Shown: positions 9,625 through 19,710, counted from the first letter of the stretch. The stretch: DNA of 64,000 bases from Paramacrobiotus metropolitanus (GCF_019649055.1 NW_026570227.1:806001-870000), one strand, 5' to 3'. Numbers and translations: made by a program. Notes: a model not told the origin generated them from the sequence alone.

Positions 9625-11115
9625 TTGCAGTTGCGAAACAAACAGCTGAAAGACCCCCATCTGGCAATGATTATAGATGAATCGGAACATCTGCCAGACG
9701 CGGAGACAAGAACGAAATTTGAAGTACATTACCAGTTGTGGAACGGTATATTGTACCGAGTAAAGGATAAAAATGGGAAACTTGAAAGGTCATATGTGGC
9801 ACCGTTGTCAATGCGAAGAGCGATAATTCACGCATTGCACGACGAGAAAGCAGCAGGACATTTGGGATTTGAGAAAACACTGTCAGCAATAAGACTTCGA
9901 TATTACTGGGACAGAATGAGTACAGATGTGAAGAATTACATTCTTGCGTGCCAAGGTTGCCAGTTCCGCAAAACACCGAGAAAATGCCCACCTGGAAAAC
10001 TGCAAGAGATAAAGGTTGGACATCCGTTCTTTCGAGTATATGCTGACCTGAAAGGACCTTTGCTACCGACGAAGAAACGCGGATATAAGTACATAGCGGT
10101 GTTCATTGATCAACTGACGAAATACGTGATTGCGGTACCAATGAAGACGGCAACGGCTAAAGAATTCGCCAAAGTGTTTGTGAAGCACGTGATATTGGTA
10201 CACGGAGCACCGCACATCCTACATACGGATCGTGGACGACACTTTACAGCTGAAGTATTGGCAAAGGTCACCAATGTGTTTAAGATTAAACACACATTCG
10301 GAACGGCATATCATCCAGAAGGTCAAGGCCAAGTTGAAAGGCAGATGCAGACAATTGCGGATGGTTTGGCACAATATCTGAAGGCGGGAAATGAACGAAA
10401 ATTTAACAAGTATCTTCCATACGTGATTTCGGCAATGAACAGAGCCGTGCACGCCGCAACGGGATATTCAGCATACTATATGCTACACGGCAGAGAAATG
10501 ACAATGCCGGAAGATGTGGTTACGAAAACGAATATACCCGATGATTATGGGACTCCAGACGAATGGGTGGAGACCATGAAAAAGAACTTGACCTTTGCCG
10601 AAGAAATGGCGAGATGTAACATCAAAGACGCGTATGAGAAAAACGCGGAAATTTACAATAAGAAGAAGTCGGAACCGAACTTTAAAGTGGGAGATTTTGT
10701 ATTGATACGATTACCAAAGGATACGAAACAAGGGAAGAAAGAAAACCAATCGGACTTTGAATCGAAATACGATAAAGTGTGGAAGATTCTCAGTTTCCCG
10801 CGACCAAACGAAGCCGAGGTCATTGAGCAGAACCCGAAGACGGAAGCAGACTTAAAGGTGGTTTCGATCGACAGGTTGAAACCGTGGCACCCGCCATTAC
10901 CAGATGAGGAAAAGGTAACAGAGCGTACTCAAAAAGATTCGGAAAAATCTTTTTTCGAACCACCTCTGCTACCCGAAACGGAGAAAGCTAACGGAAAAGA
11001 AGACGAATCAGAGCGGAGTCCGAAAAATGACTCAGTCACACAACAAGCCATTTTTCGAACCACCTCTGCTACCCGAAATGGGAGAAGGCCAAACGAATGG
11101 GTTAAACGGAGATAA
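9625..11115 (+). CDS. pol: E1 integrase
   Basis: The frame is open from 9490. The zinc-binding HHCC domain shows HALHDEKAAGHLG and CQGCQFRK. The DDE core shows YADLKGPLL, HTDRGRHFT and AYHPEGQGQVERQMQ. A C-terminal GPY/F-like module (KVWKILSFPRPNEAEVIE) precedes a disordered tail with FFEPPLLPE. The tail overlaps the next ORF by about 90 bp in another frame. The FFEPPLLPE nucleotide repeat occurs twice here, once in each frame, which marks where the frame changes. Catalyses insertion of element cDNA into the genome. Confidence 0.92.
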   Translation: MQLRNKQLKDPHLAMIIDESEHLPDAETRTKFEVHYQLWNGILYRVKDKNGKLERSYVAPLSMRRAIIHALHDEKAAGHLGFEKTLSAIRLRYYWDRMSTDVKNYILACQGCQFRKTPRKCPPGKLQEIKVGHPFFRVYADLKGPLLPTKKRGYKYIAVFIDQLTKYVIAVPMKTATAKEFAKVFVKHVILVHGAPHILHTDRGRHFTAEVLAKVTNVFKIKHTFGTAYHPEGQGQVERQMQTIADGLAQYLKAGNERKFNKYLPYVISAMNRAVHAATGYSAYYMLHGREMTMPEDVVTKTNIPDDYGTPDEWVETMKKNLTFAEEMARCNIKDAYEKNAEIYNKKKSEPNFKVGDFVLIRLPKDTKQGKKENQSDFESKYDKVWKILSFPRPNEAEVIEQNPKTEADLKVVSIDRLKPWHPPLPDEEKVTERTQKDSEKSFFEPPLLPETEKANGKEDESERSPKNDSVTQQAIFRTTSATRNGRRPNEWVKRR

Positions 11116-11542
11116 ACCGAAAAAGAATAAAGGAAGAAAGCGGAAAGAGGATAAGGATTTCGAAACAGCAGTTACAGTCAAGTTGAACGCAGAAGCTGGA
11201 AATTTGGCAGAAAGGTCACCAGCTATCGGAGAAGAAATCGAAGTAGCAGAACGCGCTTCGCAAAAGGATTTTGAACCGAATCAAAAGCCTTTTCTCGAAC
11301 CACGCACTGCTACCGACAATGAAAATGACCTCATAGAAAAGCGAAAAGAGGAAATAGAGGCGGTCAAATCAAAAGCTGAACAATTGGGCTGCGATATAGC
11401 GAAAGCAATCAATGAGCGAAAGGTCAAGCAGAAGAAGAAGAATCCAACTCCTACGGAACTACTAACCCAAAAAGGCGAACCTGTGGACGCAGCCGAGCAA
11501 GACCTTCTTGATCGGATAACTAAAGGACGCGAAAACAAATAA
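11027..11542 (+). CDS. E1 C-terminal pol tail, out of frame with integrase
   Basis: About 171 codons overlapping the end of the integrase ORF in the +1 frame. It carries FFEPPLLPE and FLEPRTATDNE repeats like those after the protease, then a Lys/Glu-rich probable helix. No enzyme domain is seen. Most likely the natural C-terminal tail of Pol, reached by an indel or frameshift between 10920 and 11060, and not an independent gene. Confidence 0.55.
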   Translation: MTQSHNKPFFEPPLLPEMGEGQTNGLNGDKPKKNKGRKRKEDKDFETAVTVKLNAEAGNLAERSPAIGEEIEVAERASQKDFEPNQKPFLEPRTATDNENDLIEKRKEEIEAVKSKAEQLGCDIAKAINERKVKQKKKNPTPTELLTQKGEPVDAAEQDLLDRITKGRENK

Positions 11543-11625
11543 CCCACATATGATTAAGGGGATTTATGGCAATAAGAATAGGAGTAGGGAAGGTGTAAAA
11601 GAAAGGTCATCACCGCGCAAAAGTT

Positions 11626-11674
11626 AATCAAAATTGTTTCATTGTTACAGAAGGTAAGCTCAGTTATTGGACAG
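11626..11674 (+). promoter_or_regulatory. Splice-acceptor-like site before E1 ORF B
   Basis: A T-rich tract ends in TTGTTACAG at 11650, with a second AG at 11674 and a donor-like AAG/GTAAGC at 11651-11658 between them. It sits just before the frame of ORF B. Comparable pyrimidine-AG sites precede ORF C of E1 and both accessory ORFs of E2. Inferred to produce spliced subgenomic mRNAs. Confidence 0.5.
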
Positions 11675-14600
11675 ATTGGAACGACAGAATTCAGATAATT
11701 CCGATTCGGAAAGTATTGGAAACCCTCTAAAGACATCGACACCAATAAGAATGGAAGGGGAATACGGTTACGACACCTCATACGGTGAAGGATCGACGTC
11801 GTCAGTGGGAACGGCTCAGAATGAACCCGGAACAGTTCAAGGAGGTTACTACGGCGGCCAGAGGTATTACGTCTATCACGATCCAGGACAGCAGACGAAT
11901 TATCAGGACACGGTTAACTGGGTGCACCACGGCTCACCTGCCGGAACCCAGTATTCGGGACAAGCGATGGGCGCCCCCTATCAACCGTATCCGGGATCGT
12001 ACACCCCACCGGGATCATCGCAGGTGATAATGGGACCGGCAAGAATGCTGATGCCGCCACCACAACAGACTCCACCGAATCGATTTACGGGACAAGGAGG
12101 ATTCAGCGGAATGCTAGTGGCTCCAGTACAGTTACAAAGGTCATACCCGATATTACCGCCTTTTCCGGACACGGGAGGCTTGTCATTGTCGGACATAGGA
12201 ACGCCTCGCATGAGAACACCGCAGCAACTGGGAGCGCACCGTCCTCATCGTAATTCGCCACACAGAGGAGGAAGGCGACCGAGAGGCATTCTACCATCAC
12301 TGGGTCCCAACTTGGATCAGACTGGACCAGATGGCTTACGGCTTACGCCCCCAGGTGAACCCTCAATACACGAATACGCACCGAAGCTTCCTTTGGATTT
12401 GAGAGACGATGACCCGAACCTGAATTTAATTGTGGATAAAAAGGATAAACTAACGGAAACCGACTTAGAAGCCATTCGCGACTTCAATCGGAAATGCCGT
12501 GACCTTTACAGAATCCACGTGAGAGTTGAAGATGAACACGCATGGTACGGAAAGTTAATCAGTCTGGAAGCTGTCATCAAACCATGTCACATTCCCATGA
12601 AAGATAAAACGAAACAGGTTGAAGCAAAGCGTAAAGAATACGCAATACAAGTTGCATCGATGTGGCAATATCATCCGACGATAAAAGGTAGACGGTGGCC
12701 GGAGACTGTTGAAAAGATCCTTAGGTATCTCAAAGTGTTCCCGGAAATAAGACAAATGCCGACTACCAGCGTCGCGGGACCATCCAAACCCACAGCTGAA
12801 AAAGACGCCCCGGTCGATGAAATGACGGACGAGAACCTTTTGGCAACAAAGAAGAAGATAGATGCGGAATTAACTGAACGAGCAGAAAGGTCACGTGCCA
12901 GCTCGACCGCAGGATCAGTACGTGGGCGTACTAGTTCGGTTACAGAACCATCTAGCGGGACCACGAAGAGTGGAAAAAGAGTAAGGTCACCGACGACAAG
13001 CCCAAAAGAAACTGACAAAAAGGAGCAGCGTACTAAAAAGGTCACGACGACTGAAGCACCGCCGGCTAAGCCACAAGGCCCAGTCCCAGTGGGTAGAAAG
13101 AGTGCGCCACCCACGCCGGCTGGAACAGAAGGTCAGATTCGATTCCCGAAGTGTAGAAGTTTTACGGCCAAATACACTGGGACAAACCATAAAGAACGAA
13201 AGGTCACGGCGCGTATAGTCGATAAGAAAACGAATAAAGAGATCGACTCGTATAATCCCTTCGCGGATAAATCAGTTAAGGATGCCATTGGGGAAGAGTC
13301 GAAAACGGTAGTCAACGAGGCGTTACAGTTTGTTTCCCCAGAAGAACGTCACAATCCAAGAGTCCTCATTCAGATGATGAAGCACGTGGTATCTAAAGTT
13401 GCGACCGAAGAAGATGCATGGATCCGCATTAAAGTGGGCACAAATGATGACCACTTGGCATATACATACACCGTGGACGGCAAATTATTGACCAAAGAGA
13501 GGACCCGTTCAAAGCCGACGGCAGATCCAGACCCTAAGAAACGATCGTTAGATGATTATGAGTCGATCCTCAGATATACAGATGCGACAAGTAGAAAGGT
13601 CACCCTCAGACTTTTCGCTGGTAACGGAGAAGTTGTGGAAACCATAACTGCGGTGATAGTTGACCCAATAACAGGAGACCCGATTCCATATGCTCCATGG
13701 GATGTATCAGAAGAGAGCGCCCAAAATGCGAATCAGGCAGCCATTGAGCAGTTATGGAATCTGATACCTGAAAGTGACCGGGAAGATCCGGTAGCCCAAA
13801 CGAGCACATTGATCAGTATGATGAGGCATCGAGCGGAGATCGACGAAGCGCATTTCCGACTCACAAGACGAATGGAAAACGGATCGTACAAAACGGTGTT
13901 TTACGACGCTAAGAAAAACCCTTTGTGGGAGGTCGTCTCACAGGGACAGCTGAAAGAGACAGCGCACTTGGAAATTCAGCCCCCGGCACAAGAAGGCGGA
14001 GCCGGAGAGACGGAAGAGGCGCAGGGCACATCGGCAAACGTAACTGAAACTGGAGGCGCCAGACGATCGTCAAAGGAGGATGAATCAGACGAAGAAGAAG
14101 ACGACGATGATTCGGCAGGGGAAACAGCCGAGGAGGACGAAGAAACGGCCGATAAGCATAAAAAGCCCTCAAAAGTAGTCAAGCCGAGGAAAGCGCCCAA
14201 ATTGGAAGAAGCCATGAACCGCGACAAGGTTAAGAAAGGCGATTTTCTCAAAAAACGAAGGGAAGAAGAGGATAAGAAGAAACGACAGGAGGAAGAAGAC
14301 AAGAAGAAAAAGAGCGGTGATGAAAGCGATAGCACAAACACCGGGAAGAAGAAAAGGGAAAGGTCAAAGAAAAGAGAAGAACCAGCGTCTCATGATGTTG
14401 AAATACTGGATGAGTCAGTCGGCGAAGCTGAGGAAAGGCTACCGACACCTACAACTTCAAAGAAATTTGTTATCCAATCGGCTACGTCAGAGTCGTCAAC
14501 ACCTAAGGCAAAGGACTTGGCAGTGAAGCAAGCTGTCCCCATCGTCATTTCAGCATCCACGCCGAAAGAGCGCAAGGACAAACAGACGCGCGAGAAAGCA

Positions 14601-16592
14601 AAACGGGAGACGTCCCGTGAATCGGAAGCATCGGAAGCGAGTCTACCGAGCACTTTGACAGTTAGCACAAGGTCATATAGGGATGACCCGAAGACGGCAC
14701 GATCAAGAACTACTGAGCCAAGAAGCTTAGCGGACGCTTTGGATAAAGGGACTAAGGCAAAGAGCGAACCCGCTAAGACCAAAGGAAAGGGCAAGACAGC
14801 TATGAAAGTCGATGCATTGGCAATGGTCAATTACACGGAACCGGACGGAGAGAGCGAGTTGGACTTCACCTCGGATGAAGAATTTGATGGTCCAGACAAC
14901 GATGATTTGACCACGGTCAATGAAATCATCAACGCATATAACGGAGCGGAGAAAAATTTCACACGAATAAGGACAGCATCGGTGACATCGAAATTCAAAG
15001 CAGGCCTGAAGACTTATTTGAAGAAACAGCGTCGTAGCTTCACTAAACGAAAGTTCGACGTTGTATTGGAATTTGCACGGAGCGCAGGGAAACTTATCCA
15101 GAAGCACCCGAAATTTTCGTACAAGGCCAAGCTGTTCAGAGCAGCCAGTTCGGATAAAGCGCTGACAACTCCGAATGAAGCGGTCCCAATGCGAGTAGAA
15201 AGGGCAATCGCAGGAATGACAAGCCCGTTAGGGTCAACGAGTCATCGGATCAGCCAATATATTAACGCAGTCTGGAACGACGGGAATGGAATGATAAAGG
15301 AGATTGATACGGCAACTGAACGTGTATTGCCCAGGCTGATTAAACAGAACGTCCTCTCCACAACGAATGCAAACAAAGGACACCCAATTCGATACACAAG
15401 AGTTGGTCTGATACCACCGGAAAGACAGATCCACTGTCATATGTCTGACAGTCAAGATATGGAAAAGGTCACCGTCCCATTGAGCGGAGATCCGTCAACT
15501 CCGATATTGAATCAGATTGCGCAGAAAACGGCCGAAGAAGAAGCGGCCAGGCTGAAATCACAAGCCCCGAAAGTGTCGAAGATAAGAGGACGGATGGAAG
15601 ACGATTCGGAGGAAAGTGGTGACGATATCACGACATCGGCGCTCTCCGAATCTGTGACAGGAAAGGACGACCAGTCAAAAGGTCAAGAGACATCTGGAAC
15701 TACCGCAGAAGTTCAGCCGAAAGGTCACGAGACTTCGGACAAACAGGAGAAAGAAAAGGTCATGCTCCCGATGGATAAGGCAGCGGCAGAAGCTGAAGCG
15801 GATTTGGCGCGACAGGTGTTTCAGAAATCACTGTTCACGCCATTAAAGGAAGTCTTTGAGAAGGAAAGATCGAAGTCGGCTGGCGATCTGGAAGGTCAAG
15901 AGACTTTGCCGCAAGAGGAAAAGAAGACAGCAGAACCAAAATCGGCGGGGTCATCATTAGGATCATTGGCAAAGCTGAGGATCGACGAAACAGCGACAGC
16001 TGACCCAACGGACTCAGCATCCTCCCAGAAAAGTAGCGGTACACCAGTAAAGGAGGCTACAGACTACACGTTAGGGCCGGCATTGGACGTGAATAATCGT
16101 ACATGGAACGAAGTCCAGGCCGCGCTCCAGATCATTCGAGAAAAAGAAATGCTTGGTACAGATCTGAAAAGACAAGTTGCAATAAATTCGAACGGAAGGT
16201 CGTCACTTAACATGACTGAACGAGCCCTGAAACGAGCATATAAGGAAGGAAAGTTGGGATGTAAATACAACAAGGACAACAAAGTTGTCTACTACCTTCC
16301 GAAACAGGGTCAGGAACGAACGCCCAGACTGACAATGGAACTAGAGGCCTGGAAGATAGCCATCACAGACGTGGCTTTGGACGCCATCGGTGGTACCAAT
16401 AGAGCGTCATGGAATGACCTTTCGAACTTCATGGCCGTCCATTATGAATTGGGCGAGCTGAACATTGAAAGCGATAAAGAGTGGATTAAGAATGCCGTCG
16501 AAGCCTTGATCGCAGACGAAGTGCTTCATATTAATCCAGATGGCCGAGTTGACTTCAAGCCGTATAAACCACCGGCGAAGGAATCTGAGTGA
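11667..16592 (+). CDS. E1 ORF B: large accessory protein with tandem winged-helix domains
   Basis: A 1641-codon uninterrupted frame. The listed start is TTG. The E2 counterpart begins with ATG and the same MDR, so the original ATG may be lost; the next in-frame Met is near codon 29. Residues 1-220 are Pro/Gly/Tyr-rich. Residues about 498-757 hold two copies of a roughly 120-residue module (RKVT opening, DSYNPF/YAPWDV middle, AWIRIKV/AHFRLTRR end) that I do not recognise. About 805-1060 are acidic then Lys/Arg/Glu-rich. About 1168-1252, 1473-1547 and 1555-1634 look like winged-helix domains, the first resembling a linker-histone globular fold (VERAIAGMTSPLGSTSHRIS). Inferred nuclear or nucleic-acid-binding role. 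Not env: no signal peptide or membrane segment. Confidence 0.75.
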   Translation: MDRLERQNSDNSDSESIGNPLKTSTPIRMEGEYGYDTSYGEGSTSSVGTAQNEPGTVQGGYYGGQRYYVYHDPGQQTNYQDTVNWVHHGSPAGTQYSGQAMGAPYQPYPGSYTPPGSSQVIMGPARMLMPPPQQTPPNRFTGQGGFSGMLVAPVQLQRSYPILPPFPDTGGLSLSDIGTPRMRTPQQLGAHRPHRNSPHRGGRRPRGILPSLGPNLDQTGPDGLRLTPPGEPSIHEYAPKLPLDLRDDDPNLNLIVDKKDKLTETDLEAIRDFNRKCRDLYRIHVRVEDEHAWYGKLISLEAVIKPCHIPMKDKTKQVEAKRKEYAIQVASMWQYHPTIKGRRWPETVEKILRYLKVFPEIRQMPTTSVAGPSKPTAEKDAPVDEMTDENLLATKKKIDAELTERAERSRASSTAGSVRGRTSSVTEPSSGTTKSGKRVRSPTTSPKETDKKEQRTKKVTTTEAPPAKPQGPVPVGRKSAPPTPAGTEGQIRFPKCRSFTAKYTGTNHKERKVTARIVDKKTNKEIDSYNPFADKSVKDAIGEESKTVVNEALQFVSPEERHNPRVLIQMMKHVVSKVATEEDAWIRIKVGTNDDHLAYTYTVDGKLLTKERTRSKPTADPDPKKRSLDDYESILRYTDATSRKVTLRLFAGNGEVVETITAVIVDPITGDPIPYAPWDVSEESAQNANQAAIEQLWNLIPESDREDPVAQTSTLISMMRHRAEIDEAHFRLTRRMENGSYKTVFYDAKKNPLWEVVSQGQLKETAHLEIQPPAQEGGAGETEEAQGTSANVTETGGARRSSKEDESDEEEDDDDSAGETAEEDEETADKHKKPSKVVKPRKAPKLEEAMNRDKVKKGDFLKKRREEEDKKKRQEEEDKKKKSGDESDSTNTGKKKRERSKKREEPASHDVEILDESVGEAEERLPTPTTSKKFVIQSATSESSTPKAKDLAVKQAVPIVISASTPKERKDKQTREKAKRETSRESEASEASLPSTLTVSTRSYRDDPKTARSRTTEPRSLADALDKGTKAKSEPAKTKGKGKTAMKVDALAMVNYTEPDGESELDFTSDEEFDGPDNDDLTTVNEIINAYNGAEKNFTRIRTASVTSKFKAGLKTYLKKQRRSFTKRKFDVVLEFARSAGKLIQKHPKFSYKAKLFRAASSDKALTTPNEAVPMRVERAIAGMTSPLGSTSHRISQYINAVWNDGNGMIKEIDTATERVLPRLIKQNVLSTTNANKGHPIRYTRVGLIPPERQIHCHMSDSQDMEKVTVPLSGDPSTPILNQIAQKTAEEEAARLKSQAPKVSKIRGRMEDDSEESGDDITTSALSESVTGKDDQSKGQETSGTTAEVQPKGHETSDKQEKEKVMLPMDKAAAEAEADLARQVFQKSLFTPLKEVFEKERSKSAGDLEGQETLPQEEKKTAEPKSAGSSLGSLAKLRIDETATADPTDSASSQKSSGTPVKEATDYTLGPALDVNNRTWNEVQAALQIIREKEMLGTDLKRQVAINSNGRSSLNMTERALKRAYKEGKLGCKYNKDNKVVYYLPKQGQERTPRLTMELEAWKIAITDVALDAIGGTNRASWNDLSNFMAVHYELGELNIESDKEWIKNAVEALIADEVLHINPDGRVDFKPYKPPAKESE

Positions 16593-16944
16593 ACGGGACG
16601 AGTGTAATATGCAGCGAGTAATAAACCCTGCATATTACAGAACAAGCATAAAACAATACAAAACGAAAGAGAAAGTATTACGGCAATGGGAAAATGAAGA
16701 GTCTAACTGGAACAGTATTTAGACTAATAGAAAAGGTCACAGTAGTCAGAGAGTGCTGATAACGTGAGAAAGGTCACCACGTTACAGTGATAGAAAAGGC
16801 AGCAGGAGCTAGGCAAGTCTCAGCTCAGTAACGGAATAGGCGTAAAAATGATAGAAAGCCTTGATAACGGATAGGAATGGAAAGGATTAACGTGGAAAGG
16901 TTATTATGATGGATTGTTTTATAATTGCAGATTGAAGCGGAAAA
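16593..16944 (+). promoter_or_regulatory. E1 spacer between ORF B and ORF C with acceptor-like site
   Basis: Non-coding spacer of 352 bp. Two AAAGGTCA octamers occur at 16732 and 16769. A T-rich tract ending in TTTTATAATTGCAG (AG at 16929-16930) lies 14 nt before the ATG of ORF C at 16945, in the position expected of a 3' splice site. Confidence 0.5.
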
Positions 16945-17490
16945 ATGGCACAGAAATGTCAAGCCAATTCTAAACGTTCAGGAACAGCGGCAGAGATTGA
17001 TCGGTCTACGGGCTATAACCCAAAGTGTCCGGACTGTTTACGGAATAACAGAAAAGTCGATAAGAAATTCCCGTGCTACGCATGCATTCACAAGCTGGAG
17101 GACCCACATATTGTTTCACTCGTTGGGGTCTCGGAAGCCAAACGTGGGAACCTGGACGTCTTCCGCAACCTGATAAGCGCAAGGAATTACGGCAGCATCC
17201 CAGTGGTAGAGCGAATGTTACTTGAGGATCGTTACCGGGAAGCGATCCGGAACAACGAACCCGGTTGGGATGAGACCTTGGAGCCGTTGAAGTGTCCACA
17301 AACAGACGCGTATCGAAAGAAGTTCGAGGAAGATCAAGAGAAGATGCGAGTCCAGCAAATGGAAGATGAAATCCGAGCGAAGATTAATGCGGAAAATAAG
17401 AGAGCAAGCGAACAGGCTGCACGAGAGGCGCTGCCCAGAACGTCGAGTTCAGCTGTACCCACAGCCAGCCTTAACGAAGAAGAAGCGTAG
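16945..17490 (+). CDS. E1 ORF C, first part: four-Cys module
   Basis: A 181-codon frame beginning MAQKCQAN. It has a CxxC...CxxC pattern (CPDC near residue 28, CYAC near 43) suggesting one zinc site, then a helical region aligned by eye with E2 residues about 35-115 (NLDVFRN versus SLDAYRT, then a shared pattern of aromatic and Arg residues), then a Glu/Arg-rich coil. It ends with TAG 17488-17490, followed at once by a CTGAC-AC-GTCAG hairpin. The frame stays open past this TAG into the next ORF. In E2 the two parts are a single ORF, so this stop is either read through or a recent nonsense change. Confidence 0.7.
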   Translation: MAQKCQANSKRSGTAAEIDRSTGYNPKCPDCLRNNRKVDKKFPCYACIHKLEDPHIVSLVGVSEAKRGNLDVFRNLISARNYGSIPVVERMLLEDRYREAIRNNEPGWDETLEPLKCPQTDAYRKKFEEDQEKMRVQQMEDEIRAKINAENKRASEQAAREALPRTSSSAVPTASLNEEEA

Positions 17491-17502
17491 CTGACACGTC
17501 AG
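17488..17502 (+). promoter_or_regulatory. Single in-frame TAG followed by a hairpin in E1 ORF C
   Basis: The TAG is followed directly by CTGACACGTCAG (17491-17502), a 5-bp stem with a 2-nt loop. The frame is open on both sides and the E2 homologue has no stop here. Possible readthrough signal, or a plain nonsense mutation. Confidence 0.4.
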
Positions 17503-17523
17503 TCCCTCATCATTCAAATCGAA

Positions 17524-19680
17524 ATGTTAATGAAAGATCCAGCCGCTATGCCAGACGAGGTATTAAAAGCGCTGTTGCGGGAGAAAAAACGACTGCAAGA
17601 CGGATTCGCGCCGGCACCATACATAAGGAAGGAAGTCGAAAGACGTATGGACGAATTACGTAAATCTCGCCAAACTGAAAGTGGTGTGCTCCAGGCGCTC
17701 AGAAGTTTTAAACGGGACGAAGGCTTTATTCGACCTCGATCACCTCCGCATAGAGAAAGATCACGCGGACATTCACGTGAACATGAACGGACTTCTGAAC
17801 GACGGAGCGAAAGGTCACGCGAACACTCTCGTGAAAGGACACGTGACTACCGCAGCGAAAGGTCACGCGAACGCTCCCGCGACAGAGATTACCGTGGCGG
17901 AAGAGGATGGGTGCGCCATGGAAACGAAATAACAGAAATGAGTATTCAGAGGAAAATCGATACGGCAAAGATTTTGGCAGCGACGAGAGAACGAGAAGAA
18001 AAACGGCGTGCGGAGACATTCCGTACAGAACCTGAAAAGCAAGGGCATCAGGTGCCGATGGGAGTTGCATTCCGGAATCGCAAAGTCAGAATGTCAACAC
18101 CTGAAAGGTCATGGGATAAAAGACGCGAACATACGCGAAACCGAACGCCAGACCCACATGATAAGAGATGGCAAGAACGAACCAAGTATTATGCGGGTTT
18201 TGAATCTGGCGCGAGTAAAAGGTCATCGAGCGCGGAACGGGAAGATTCACCCCCGAAATACCAGCGAATGGAGTCCACAGTCCACGTAGTGGATCCAATT
18301 GTAAGCGCCGTTCAAGAAGATGACTCAATGGAAGGGGCCAGCTCGGTTGCAGAAGTGTCTCAAGACAACGTGACCCATCGGCGAAACGTAATTCTGGATA
18401 GTGACCCTCAACCATCCACATCGGCGAATAATGAACCGCCGCAGTCGGAGTCAGGAGAACGAAGTGGGCGAGAAGGTCATCGCGAACCGGATGAACGTCG
18501 TGCAACCGATCGACGAGCGATTTCTAGATTTGACAATCGCCGCCCCGATATTATCGATATGGAGTATAATATGAACGACACCGACGAACAAACAGCAGAA
18601 ATCTGTCGTTATATGGGCATCGAAGGTGATTCGGCGGAAGCGAACAAGATTCATACTATACTGAACCAGCTGCGCCAATTCTTACTCGACTCGGGATATG
18701 CCAGAGAGATTAGACAGGGTGTGGAAGAAGGACATTTCCATCGACTGTACATCCCTCGCGATTCTGCGCGAGATTGTTATCTCCCTATCCGACGGAATGG
18801 GCTACACAGTTTGGTGGAATTGAGTCTATTGGATGTGCCGCTGGATACGACTGACCCAGTTGGGATGACACAATTTTATTACACAGATTATCCCGAACGA
18901 CAAGAATATGTGGCTCAGTACGTTTTACGACATGTGAACCCAGCCTTCAAGTTGCTTGCAGCAAGAGCATCGATAGGACTACAGATGGATCCTAAGGACT
19001 ATGCCGCAAAAAGGATGGGGCAAAAGGTCTTTGCTGCGAGATTGGCACATTACAAGACACAGAATCAATTGGTGTCTAATACCATGAAGGACGATATTCC
19101 ACCGTTTTTCCGACCTCATGTGGCGAAACTGGGGGAGCCTATGGAACATATAGGAATTGCTCACACGGCCAGGAAGGCGCTAAAGAAATGCAAAACGCGA
19201 ATGGAAAAGGGCAACTTGACACAGCGCCATGCCTCCCAAGTTGAAGAGAGGATTAATAAGATCAAAGACACCATGGGAAGTGACTACGTTGAACCAGTGG
19301 ACGGAGTCGACACATATATCGACGAATTCCTAGTGAAGAAGAGTGACCGACGCCCAGAACGCGCTCCTAACCAGATAGGACGACGTGCCCTGCGGAACCA
19401 GCGCCTCCGAGATAATCTCGCTGATGTACAACGGCGGCTGGCGGATGACCCTAATAACCGAAGACTGCGGTTAGAAGAGAATGACGCACGCCATCAACTC
19501 GAGAGGGTTAAACGAAGTCGCCAAGGGAAAGGTCGTGGCCAGCGCGAAGTTGACCCGGCAAAGGTCATGGAAGTCGAACCCATGGAGCCAGTCGATCGAA
19601 TATCTGACCGTAATCAACCCGAAAGCGCTAAGAAACGCCCGCCAAGAGACGGCGAGGGCGATTCAAATGAAATGGAATAG
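17524..19680 (+). CDS. E1 ORF C, second part: RS-rich region and conserved helical domain
   Basis: 718 codons in the same frame as 16945-17490. Residues about 75-135 are a dense Arg/Ser/Glu repeat (RERSRGHSREHE, RSERSRERSRDRDYRGGRG) like the RS domains of SR splicing factors. Residues about 340-600 hold a mostly helical domain that aligns by eye with E2 ORF C residues about 375-650 (FLLDSGYAREI versus LLHTIGYDLRI; VQYVL/LLQFIL-type patches). The C-terminus is basic with RRALRNQRLRDN-type coils. I do not know this domain. Inferred RNA- or chromatin-associated accessory protein. Confidence 0.7.
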   Translation: MLMKDPAAMPDEVLKALLREKKRLQDGFAPAPYIRKEVERRMDELRKSRQTESGVLQALRSFKRDEGFIRPRSPPHRERSRGHSREHERTSERRSERSREHSRERTRDYRSERSRERSRDRDYRGGRGWVRHGNEITEMSIQRKIDTAKILAATREREEKRRAETFRTEPEKQGHQVPMGVAFRNRKVRMSTPERSWDKRREHTRNRTPDPHDKRWQERTKYYAGFESGASKRSSSAEREDSPPKYQRMESTVHVVDPIVSAVQEDDSMEGASSVAEVSQDNVTHRRNVILDSDPQPSTSANNEPPQSESGERSGREGHREPDERRATDRRAISRFDNRRPDIIDMEYNMNDTDEQTAEICRYMGIEGDSAEANKIHTILNQLRQFLLDSGYAREIRQGVEEGHFHRLYIPRDSARDCYLPIRRNGLHSLVELSLLDVPLDTTDPVGMTQFYYTDYPERQEYVAQYVLRHVNPAFKLLAARASIGLQMDPKDYAAKRMGQKVFAARLAHYKTQNQLVSNTMKDDIPPFFRPHVAKLGEPMEHIGIAHTARKALKKCKTRMEKGNLTQRHASQVEERINKIKDTMGSDYVEPVDGVDTYIDEFLVKKSDRRPERAPNQIGRRALRNQRLRDNLADVQRRLADDPNNRRLRLEENDARHQLERVKRSRQGKGRGQREVDPAKVMEVEPMEPVDRISDRNQPESAKKRPPRDGEGDSNEME

Positions 19681-19710
19681 TGCTGATCGTTAGGATCACA
19701 CTATTAAAAG

